DNA from: Elusimicrobiota bacterium
GTDB taxonomy: Bacteria > Elusimicrobiota > Elusimicrobia > UBA1565 > UBA9628
Direction: 5' to 3'
Length of the DNA stretch: 64,000 bases
Assembly (NCBI GenBank): GCA_023213235.1
Contig: CP096137.1
Location: forward strand, 941,587 to 1,005,586
This document shows positions 57,290-64,000 of this stretch, in pieces (the stretch's first letter is position 1; each line of letters opens with the position of its first letter). The position numbers and the translations under genes are program-made. The notes beneath the pieces were generated by a model. The model was not told the DNA's origin, ran no database searches, and was given only the letters and a program-made list of their open reading frames with translations.

Positions 57290-58024
57290 ATGATCGTCGC
57301 AGCTCATCAGCCGAATTTCATGCCGTGGCTCGGCTACTTCGACAAGATGCGCAAGGCCGACCTCTTCATCTCGGTCGATCACGTGCAGATGGAGCGCCAG
57401 GGCTTCCAGAACCGGGTGCGCGTCAAGACGGGCGAGGGGCCGCGCTGGCTGACCGTTCCCGTCGTCCAGGAGTCGCGCGGCGAGACGATCGCCGAGAAGC
57501 GCGTCGACAACAGCCGCGACGGGCGCTTCCGCTGGGGCCGCAAGGCGATGCTGACGCTCAAGTACGCCTACCAGAAGGCCCCGCACTTCGCCGCCTTCGA
57601 GCCCGAGCTCCTTAAGATATTCGACGGGCAGTGGGACCGCCTGGCCCCGCTCAACGAGGCGCTCATCGAGGTCTGCCGCGAGGGCCTCGGCATCAAGACG
57701 CCGATCGTGCGCAGCTCCCAGCTCAAGGTCACTGGCGCGAAGAGCGAGATGGTCCTCAATATGTGCCGCGAGGTCGGCGCCGAGGCCTATCTCGCGGGCT
57801 CCGGCGCGTCGAAAGGGTATCTCGACGTCGCGGCGTTCGAGGCCGCCGGAATCCGCGTGCTCTGGCAGGAGTTCCGCCATCCGCGCTACGTGCAGCATCC
57901 GCCCGGCGACGGGTTCGCCGAGCGCATGAGCGCCTTCGACCTGCTGTTCAACTGCGGGCCCGCGAGCGCCGCGATACTCGCGGGCGAGCCCGCGGCCGCG
58001 GAAGCGGCGGGAGTCACCGCATGA
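57290..58024 (+). CDS. WbqC-family protein
   Basis: A 244-residue protein. MIVAAHQPNFMPWLGYFDKM, then KADLFISVDHVQMERQGFQN and RVRVKTGEGPRWLTVPV, is the diagnostic N-terminus of the WbqC-like family (AIHQPxYLPWLGYF..., followed by D-x-x-Q and N-R). Members occur in O-antigen and surface polysaccharide clusters and are thought to act in glycan modification, but the reaction is not established. It leads a four-gene unit and overlaps the first PIG-L gene by ATGA. Confidence 0.88.
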   Translation: MIVAAHQPNFMPWLGYFDKMRKADLFISVDHVQMERQGFQNRVRVKTGEGPRWLTVPVVQESRGETIAEKRVDNSRDGRFRWGRKAMLTLKYAYQKAPHFAAFEPELLKIFDGQWDRLAPLNEALIEVCREGLGIKTPIVRSSQLKVTGAKSEMVLNMCREVGAEAYLAGSGASKGYLDVAAFEAAGIRVLWQEFRHPRYVQHPPGDGFAERMSAFDLLFNCGPASAAILAGEPAAAEAAGVTA

Positions 58025-58689
58025 GCGCCAAGACCGCGCCGCGCCGCGCGCCGGACGTGCTGGCGAAGTACGCCGGACAGACGGTCGTCGCCGTCGGGGC
58101 GCATCCCGACGATCTCGAGCTCGGCCTCGGCGGGACGCTCAAGCGCCTCAGCGACGCCGGCGCCCGCGTGGTCATGGCCGTGGTCAGCATCCCGAGCGAC
58201 CGGGAGTCCCGCATCAAGGAGGCCAACGCCGCCGCCCGCATCCTCGGCGGCGAGACGCACTTCCTGACGCCGGACCGGACGATGCGCGTCGAGGACCTCA
58301 AGAACCACGAGCTCGTCGGCATGATGGACGGCCTGGTCAAGCAGTACGAGCCGGCCGCGCTGTTCACTCACAGCCTCGCGAACCTGCACAAGGACCACAA
58401 GCTCGTGCACGAGGCCTGCATGTCGAGCCAGCGCCTGCGCTACTTCGACCTTTTCTGTTATCCGCCGACGAGCTGCCACGCGATCAACGTCCAGTTCAAC
58501 GCCCACGCTTACATCGACATCTCCCCCGTCATCGACGCCAAGATGCGCGCGATCCGGATGCACTCGACTCAGTTCGCGCGGCGCGGGCTCAAGACGGACC
58601 ATTATCGCGAGGCGTCCAGCCGCGTCGGGCAGATCGTCGGCGTGCCGTACGCGGAAAGCCTCGAAATCGTGCGCATGAGGCTCAATTGA
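58021..58689 (+). CDS. PIG-L family deacetylase 1
   Basis: A 222-residue LmbE/PIG-L protein. TVVAVGAHPDDLELGLGGTL contains the zinc motif AHPDD, in which His and the second Asp bind metal and the first Asp is the general base; FTHSLANLHKDHKLVHEA supplies the third ligand in HKDH. Family members remove an N-acyl group from a sugar or pseudo-sugar amine. It is a paralogue of the protein at 60002-60679 and shares the RMRVEDLKNHELV-type helix. Its stop overlaps the TTG start of the glutamine-synthetase-like gene. Confidence 0.88.
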   Translation: MSAKTAPRRAPDVLAKYAGQTVVAVGAHPDDLELGLGGTLKRLSDAGARVVMAVVSIPSDRESRIKEANAAARILGGETHFLTPDRTMRVEDLKNHELVGMMDGLVKQYEPAALFTHSLANLHKDHKLVHEACMSSQRLRYFDLFCYPPTSCHAINVQFNAHAYIDISPVIDAKMRAIRMHSTQFARRGLKTDHYREASSRVGQIVGVPYAESLEIVRMRLN

Positions 58690-60000
58690 CGGCGAGGGAG
58701 GACGTGATTCTGGAAACCAAGACCATCGACGGGGGGCCAAAGAGGCTCCCGCTTTCGCCTCCGTGCGCGAGCTCGTTCGCGAGAAGGGCCTCAAGTTCGC
58801 CGAGTTCTGGTTCACCGACCTCGCGGGCAAGCCGTGGCGCATCTCGATGGCCGTCGAGGCGCTCAACGAATCGATCTTCACCGTCGGCCTGCCGCTCGAC
58901 GGCCAGCCGGTGGGCGGCGCCTGGGACGGCGTCATGCTTCTCGTTCCGCGCTACGACGCGCTCTACGTCGATCCGACGGCCGCCGTGCCGACGCTCGCGA
59001 TGTTCTGCGACGTGCTCGACCCCGCGACGAAGGAGCCCCTGGCGCTCGAGCCCCGGCACGTGCTCAAGCGCGCGGTTCGCCTCATCGACGACCGCCTCGG
59101 CGCGACGCTGTCGATCGGCGCGGAGCCGGAGTTCGTGCTGCTGAATTCGAAGGGCCGCCCCGTCAGCGAGGGGAGGTCTGGGAGTTCCTGCGAGCGCTCG
59201 CCGACGCGCTCACCAAGGCCGGCGTCCAGGTCGACTGGTTCCGGTACGGCCCCGGGCCGGGGCAGGGACGGGTGCAGATGCGCGCCGACGCGGCGCTCCA
59301 GCTGGCCGACCGCGTGCTGCTCTACCGGCACCTGGCCGTCAACGTGGCGCGCGCGAAGGGCCTCAAGGCCTCCTTCCTGCCGCTCGCGACCGAGGGCGGC
59401 GCCACTCCCGGCTTCCCCGTGCATCTCGCGCTTTGGAAGGACGGGCGAAACCTCTTCCACAACGACGCGGGCTGGTCGCTGACGAGCGCGGTGGCGCGCG
59501 GCTGCGCGGGCGGGCTGCTCGCCCATCTGCCGGCGCTGTCGGCGCTGTGCGCGCCGACGACGAACTCCTATCGCCGCCTCGTCTCCGGCGTCTCCGGGCC
59601 CGCGGGCGCGCTGCTCTCGACGACGGACCGCAAGGCGGCCTGCCGCATCCCCGCGCGCTCGACGGCGCCCGGCGCGCGGCGCGTGAAGTTCTGCGTGCCG
59701 GACTCGACGTGCAACCCGTACCTCGCGATCGCCGCGATCGTGATGGCGGCCCTCGACGGCGTCGAGAAGATGATGGAGCCGCCCGTCGACGGCGAGGCTC
59801 CCGCTCCCGGCGGCGTGCCGCACTGCCTCGAGTCGGCGCTCGACGCGCTCGGCTCGGACCGGGCGTTCCTGACGGCCGGCGAGGTCTTCTCGCCGGCGAT
59901 CCTCGACGCCTGGACGCGCGAGCGCTGGGCGTCGCAGGTGATTCCCACGCGCACCAAGCCGCACCCCGCCGAGACGGCGGAAGACCCCAAGGAGGCGTGA
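58686..60000 (+). CDS. Glutamine-synthetase-like ligase (two frame breaks)
   Basis: Reading across breaks at 58731-58736 and 59170-59173 gives 438 residues from TTG 58686. The beta-grasp N-terminus has FAEFWFTDLAGKPWRISMAV; the catalytic domain has LSIGAEPEFVLL (ExE metal site), GFPVHLALWKDGRNLFHNDA (equivalent to the H-x-H-x-S-L-W block) and CAPTTNSYRRLVSG then TDRKAACRIP (ATP and glutamate side). It is shorter than housekeeping GlnA, and several binding residues differ, so it may join ammonia or an amine to another carboxylate. Its place between two deacetylase genes suggests a role in sugar or amide chemistry. Confidence 0.8.
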
Positions 60001-60001
60001 C

Positions 60002-60679
60002 ATGACGACGCTCGACGCGGAGAAGCCCCTGATCAAGCCGGAAGGAATGATGGCGAAGTACGTCGGCAAGAAGGTCCTCGTGGTCGGTGCTCACCCCGAC
60101 GACATCGAGCTCGGAGCGGGCGGCACCGTGGCCCGCCTCGCGGCGAGCGGCTCCGACGTCCGCATGGTCGTCGTCTGCACGCCGAACAACCTCAAGGCCC
60201 GCAACGAGGAGTCGAAGGCCGCCGCGCGCGAGCTCGGCGCCAAGATCGAGTTCCTCTACGACCAGCGCGAGATGCGCGTCGAGGATATCAAGAGTTACGA
60301 GCTCGTCAGCCGGATCGACCAGCTCGTGCGCGAGCTCGATCCCGCGGTCGTCATCACGCACGCCGCGTCGAACTTCCACCACGACCACGTCCTCGTCTAC
60401 AAGGCCTGCCAGGCGGCCCAGCGGCTTCACTTCTTCGACATGCTGTGCTTCTACCCGAACAGCTGCCATCCCGTCACGACGCCGTTCCACCCTCAGGCCT
60501 ACGTCGACATCTCCGACGTCATCGGCAAGAAGATGGCGGCGATCCACAAGCACACGACCCAGTTCACGTGCCGCGGCCTGACGACCGACCACTACGTCGG
60601 CGTGGCGCGCGAATACGGACGCCTGGCCGGATGCGAGTACGCCGAAGGCCTCGAGATCTCGCGGATCAATCTCGGATGA
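60002..60679 (+). CDS. PIG-L family deacetylase 2
   Basis: A 225-residue paralogue of the 58021 protein. VLVVGAHPDDIELGAGGTVA carries the zinc/catalytic AHPDD motif, and ITHAASNFHHDHVLVYKACQ the second histidine group HHDH. SCHPVTTPFHPQAYVDISDV and TTQFTCRGLTTDHYVGVARE align with the first copy. Two deacetylases in one unit implies two N-acyl groups or two substrates. It follows the glutamine-synthetase-like gene by one base. Confidence 0.88.
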   Translation: MTTLDAEKPLIKPEGMMAKYVGKKVLVVGAHPDDIELGAGGTVARLAASGSDVRMVVVCTPNNLKARNEESKAAARELGAKIEFLYDQREMRVEDIKSYELVSRIDQLVRELDPAVVITHAASNFHHDHVLVYKACQAAQRLHFFDMLCFYPNSCHPVTTPFHPQAYVDISDVIGKKMAAIHKHTTQFTCRGLTTDHYVGVAREYGRLAGCEYAEGLEISRINLG

Positions 60680-60723
60680 TCCGCGCCGCCGAAACCGCCG
60701 CAACCACTGAAAGGAGAAAACAA

Positions 60724-61218
60724 ATGCGTCAGACCCTCGCCGCCGCCGTCCTGCTCGCCGCCGGAGCCGCCTCCGCCCAGGAGCCCGTGCTCTCGCCGTC
60801 CGCCGCCGCCGTGCCCGCCGCCGTCTCCGCCTCGGCGAAGCCCGACCGCGGCTTCATCCTGCGCGAGCAGGCCTACGCCGCCCTCGCCAAGGGCGACAAG
60901 ACCGCCGCGCGCGCCAAGCTCGCGGCGTCGCTGAAGGCCGACCCGAAGAACGCCGCCGCCCACAAGCAGCTCGGCTACCTCGAGTACGAGGCCGGCAAGC
61001 TGGCGTCCGCCGCCAAGTCGTTCTCCACGGCCCGGGCGCTCGAGCCCAACGACCTGTCGACGGCGCTGCAGCTCGGCTACACGTACCAGAAGCTGAAGAA
61101 GCCGGCGCAGGCGAAGGAGGCGTTCACGGCGGCGTCGGAGAGCTCCGACGAGCAGGTCCGCCAGGCCGCGATCGCGTCCCTCAACGGCGCCGCGGCGCCG
61201 TCCGAGCCGTCGCTCTGA
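60724..61218 (+). CDS. Secreted TPR protein
   Basis: A 164-residue protein with a signal peptide (MRQTLAAAVLLAAGAASAQ), an Ala/Pro linker and three TPR units: REQAYAALAKGDKTAARAKL, AHKQLGYLEYEAGKLASAAK and TALQLGYTYQKLKKPAQAKE. Shine-Dalgarno AAAGGAG precedes ATG. Its repeats closely resemble those in the N-terminal half of the NfrA-like protein encoded next (LGY...AxG...A), suggesting duplication or a shared partner. A strong hairpin (61234-61263) separates the two genes. Confidence 0.72.
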   Translation: MRQTLAAAVLLAAGAASAQEPVLSPSAAAVPAAVSASAKPDRGFILREQAYAALAKGDKTAARAKLAASLKADPKNAAAHKQLGYLEYEAGKLASAAKSFSTARALEPNDLSTALQLGYTYQKLKKPAQAKEAFTAASESSDEQVRQAAIASLNGAAAPSEPSL

Positions 61219-61233
61219 GACCCGAAGCCCGTC

Positions 61234-61263
61234 CCGCGGCCGGCCCGAAAGGGCCGGCCGCGG
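61234..61263 (+). other. GAAA-capped perfect hairpin between TPR gene and nfrA
   Basis: A 13-bp perfect GC stem (CCGCGGCCGGCCC) closed by a GAAA tetraloop. There is no U-tract, so it is more likely an RNA stability or attenuation element than a terminator. Confidence 0.6.
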
Positions 61264-61282
61264 ATTCGCGCGGAACCCCTCG

Positions 61283-62790
61283 ATGACCCGCATATTGCCT
61301 TTGCTCGCCCTCGCCGTTCTCTCCGCCGCCTGCGCGCGGGGGCCGCGCCGTTCGGGCCGGGAATGCCCGGCGGCGACGGCCCCGGGCGCCGGGGAGCTCG
61401 CGCGCGGCTACGCCTGGTCGCGCTGCGGCCGGCTCGCGGAGGCGATTTCCGCCTTCTCCGCCGCCGCCGCGTCCGATCCCGGCAACAAGAGGGCCCGCAT
61501 GGAACTCGGCTACGCGCGCCAGGCCGCCGGGGACTTCACCGCGGCGGCCGACGACTTCGCGCTCGTCGCGCGGGAGCCCGGCGAGTTCCAGGAGCAGGCG
61601 CAGGGGGCCCTCAAGGCGCTCCAGGAGGGAGGAACCTCCGCCTCCGACTCCACGCGCCAGACCTTGCTCGACGCGGGCTACGAGGCCCTGCGCAAGGGCG
61701 AGAACGCCGAGGCGCGCGAGAAGTTCAAGCTCGCGCTGGCCTCCGACCCCGGGCGCGAGGAGATCGCCAAGCAGCTCGGCTACATGAGCCTGGCCGAGGG
61801 CGACCTCGCCGGCGCCGCCCGCGACTTCGAGGGGCGCGGCGCATCGACCCCGAGGACTGCGCGTCCGCCCTCGAGCTCGGCTACCTGTACGCCCGGCTCC
61901 ACAACGACGCGCGCGCCGAGAAGGAGTTCATCTCCGCGCAGTGGTGCGCCGACCCCAAGGTGCGCGAGGCGGCGGCCGCGGCGCTCAAGAACATCCGCGC
62001 CGCGGACTCGAGCCTCTACCTGGACCTCTACGCCGCGCCGCTGTTCACGTCCCGCTTCCAGGACAAGATCGCCTACGCCGAGGCCGTCGCCGGCTGGAAG
62101 CCCGTCGCGCGCTGGCCCGTGAGCCTGCTCGCCATCGGCCGCCTCATGCAGGACTCGCGCTCGCGCGCCGGCGACATCCCCGAGATCTACTCCGACAACG
62201 CGGCGTCCTTGGGGCCGGGCCTGAGGATCCAGCCCAAGGGATCGAATCTGGCCCTCACGGGCGAGCTGTCGCCGACGCTGAACCTCACGCGCAACCCGGA
62301 GCACCCGGACCGCGGCGAGCTCAACAAGCGCGTCGTCCTGACCCACTACCTCTACGGCGAGAAGCGGCGCGTCTTCGCCGATCTCGGCGCCAGCGCGGGC
62401 TGGTACAGCCGCTACCGGGACAACGTCATCGCGTACGCGCAGGCGCGCGCCGGCGTCGCGGCCTGGGAAGGCCGCGGCGCGCGGTTGAGCCTGTACGCCC
62501 CGCTGTACGTCTCCAAGGACACCAACAAGGACTTCTTCAACAACTACGCGGAGTTCGGCGCCGGCGCGGAGGTCGCCTCCGTCACCGACCTGAACCTCAA
62601 ATTCCGCATGGAATACCTGCGCGGAAACTACATGGGCATCGAGGGACGGGACCGCAACCCGTACGCCGCCGCCTACCACGACGTGCGCGCGAGCCTGATC
62701 TGGTCGATGCGATTCAGCCGCGAACGGCGCCGCAAGGTCCCGCCGCCCGGGCCGGACGCGGGGGCCGGACGGCCGGGACTGCGGTGGTAG
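61283..62790 (+). CDS. nfrA: NfrA-like outer-membrane lipoprotein: TPR domain plus barrel (one frame break)
   Basis: Reading across a break at 61831-61834 gives 502 residues. It starts with a lipoprotein signal (LAVLSAAC). Residues about 30-240 are TPRs; the remaining 260 form a beta-rich domain (SLYLDLYAAPLFTSRFQDKI, PKGSNLALTGELSPTLNLTR, GASAGWYSRYRDNVIAYAQA) that matches the NfrA C-terminal type, ending in a strand with RASLIWSMRFSRERR. In E. coli NfrA is the outer-membrane partner of NfrB, the N4 phage receptor pair that exports an exopolysaccharide. The next gene encodes an NfrB-like glycosyltransferase, supporting the call. Confidence 0.72.
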
Positions 62791-64000
62791 CCGAGAGCGT
62801 CGAGTCGGTCGTCCAGGGGCTGACGGCCTTCACGGCCGTGGCGATCCTCGTCAGCGGCCTCGACGACATGTTCATCGACGTCTGGTATTACGCCGGCGAG
62901 GCGCGCCGCCGCCTGCGCCCGGTCGGGCGCCGGAAGTACTCCGAGGCCGAGCTGCGCGCCCTGCCGGAGCAGGCGATCGCGATCATGATCCCGGCCTGGC
63001 ACGAGGACGCCGTCATCGCGCACATGCTGCGCAACACGCTGAAGACCGTCGAGTACGCGAACTACGACATCTTCATCGGGACCTACCCCAACGACGAGGC
63101 GACGATGCTCGCCGTGGCGTCCGTCGCCGAGTCCGAGCCGCGCATCCACCGGATCGTCACGCCCAACGACGGGCCCACGAACAAGGCGGACTGCCTGAAC
63201 TGGATCATCGCGGGCATCAAGCGCTACGACAAGGAGCACTCGCGCGACTACAAGATCTACATGCTGCACGACTCCGAGGACCTCGTGCACCCGCTGTCCT
63301 TCAAGCTCATGAACGCGCACGTCCCCGCGCACGCGTCGATGGCGCAGTTGCCCGTCGTCCCGTTCGAGTCTCCGGCCAAGGAGCTCACGGCGGGGACCTA
63401 CCTCGACGAGTTCGCGGAGTCCCACCTCAAGGACATGGTCGTGCGCGAGCGGCTGAGCGGGATGGTGCCCTCGGCCGGCGTCGGCACGGGCTTCTCGAGC
63501 GCGGCCCTCGACCGCCTGGCGCTCAAGCACAACAACCAGATCTTCAACGTCAACACGTTCACCGAGGACTACGACCTGGCCTTCCGGCTCAACGCGATCG
63601 GCGAGAAGTCGATCCTGCTCCAGTACTTCGTCGAGAAGACGCGCGTCAGCGGCAGGGGGCTGGCCATCGAGCGGGAGCTCGTCGGGACGCGCGAGTACTT
63701 CCCGGACAACTTCCACGACGCCGTGCGCCAGAAGGCCCGCTGGACCCTCGGCATCGTCTTTCACGGCTGGCGCGAGCGCGGCTGGGAGGGCGGTCCGGCC
63801 CTGCGCTACATGATCTGGCGCGACCGCAAGACGCTGCTGACGAACTCCGTCAACATGCTCGGCTACCTCCTGCTCCTCGACGGCCTGGCCTCCGCCTACC
63901 TCGGGCTTCACCTGACGGGCGAGCCGTTCGCCCGCATTCCGGAGGGCTCCTGGGTCTGGAACGTGATCGCCGTCGACGGGCTCCTGCTCTTCAACCGCTG
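62784..64000 (+). CDS. nfrB: NfrB-like inner-membrane glycosyltransferase family 2 protein (partial, runs off the end)
   Basis: About 405 codons up to the window end, from GTG 62784, which overlaps the nfrA stop. A membrane helix with VSGLDDMFIDVWYYAGEARR (the NfrB-type LDDLFVD motif) precedes the GT2 domain: IAIMIPAWHEDAVIAHMLRN (sugar-nucleotide strand), YKIYMLHDSEDLVHPLSFKL (the D-x-E-D metal motif), NTFTEDYDLAFRL (catalytic base) and VRQKARWTLGIVFHGWRERG (Q-x-x-RW). Membrane helices follow near the end. In E. coli NfrB is controlled by c-di-GMP through a C-terminal MshEN-type domain; whether that exists here is beyond the window. Confidence 0.82.
   Translation, partial: MVAESVESVVQGLTAFTAVAILVSGLDDMFIDVWYYAGEARRRLRPVGRRKYSEAELRALPEQAIAIMIPAWHEDAVIAHMLRNTLKTVEYANYDIFIGTYPNDEATMLAVASVAESEPRIHRIVTPNDGPTNKADCLNWIIAGIKRYDKEHSRDYKIYMLHDSEDLVHPLSFKLMNAHVPAHASMAQLPVVPFESPAKELTAGTYLDEFAESHLKDMVVRERLSGMVPSAGVGTGFSSAALDRLALKHNNQIFNVNTFTEDYDLAFRLNAIGEKSILLQYFVEKTRVSGRGLAIERELVGTREYFPDNFHDAVRQKARWTLGIVFHGWRERGWEGGPALRYMIWRDRKTLLTNSVNMLGYLLLLDGLASAYLGLHLTGEPFARIPEGSWVWNVIAVDGLLLFNR

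Overview
The window is about 64 kb of very GC-rich (visibly near 70%), gene-dense bacterial chromosome. It comes from a diderm: there are lipoproteins with lipoboxes, an outer-membrane beta-barrel protein, a PorV-type protein and an NfrA-type outer-membrane protein. My best guess is an uncultivated Elusimicrobiota-like lineage, but that is inference from gene content; no rRNA or other phylogenetic marker is present. No transposase, phage gene or CRISPR array was seen. The only RNA gene found is tRNA-Cys(GCA).

Two facts govern how the window should be read. (1) 22 genes carry about 33 small frame breaks, nearly all one missing base in a short homopolymer (mostly G/C runs of 4-6, a few T/A runs or CG repeats). 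They hit housekeeping genes such as ligA, so I read them as consensus errors and annotate each gene as one CDS across its breaks. (2) At least 16 genes that lead transcription units have a TANNNT -10 box only 5-7 nt before the start codon, which implies leaderless mRNAs. Genes inside operons mostly overlap by ATGA or GTGA and look translationally coupled.

Layout. 1-3.4 kb: lgt end, rluD, HEAT-repeat protein, DUF423, DUF457, retropepsin-like protease. 3.4-14.8 kb: a secreted protein; proline and threonine catabolism (proline dehydrogenase, tdh, then kbl further on); a secreted HExxH protein; a winged-helix regulator; a GT39-like membrane protein; TPR proteins. 14.9-20.7 kb: the most interesting locus, one operon of a GbsR/MarR-type regulator, polyprenyl diphosphate synthase, PqqD-like (RRE) protein, radical SAM protein, UbiA prenyltransferase, second radical SAM, a 39-residue candidate precursor peptide and third radical SAM. 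It looks like a RiPP pathway combined with prenylation. 20.8-22.5 kb: a PPK2-type kinase with an apparent signal peptide, and DUF4279.

22.5-31.7 kb (minus): a continuous overlapping operon of two zinc dehydrogenases, ribD, ribE, ribBA, ribH, nusB, ligA and purH. 31.8-35.4 kb (plus): TPR protein, arginine decarboxylase, DUF985 cupin. 35.5-40.8 kb (minus): type III polyketide synthase with a membrane-anchored methyltransferase, then both subunits of DNA topoisomerase VI, rare in bacteria. 40.9-45.6 kb (plus): secreted proteins, a fourth radical SAM protein with a small DMT transporter, a beta-barrel protein and a rhodanese. 45.6-46.05 kb: a 247-bp nested inverted-repeat element, a terminator and tRNA-Cys.

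46-64 kb is an envelope and glycan region: glmS, a UDP-HexNAc dehydrogenase, a PorV-type protein coupled to a large fibronectin-III protein with a FlgD-like C-terminal domain, a GH18 protein coupled to a GlmU-like protein, ACT-domain proteins, a WbqC / PIG-L deacetylase / glutamine-synthetase-like / PIG-L deacetylase cassette, and nfrA-nfrB (nfrB runs off the end). Together these suggest synthesis and export of an amino-sugar-containing surface glycan.
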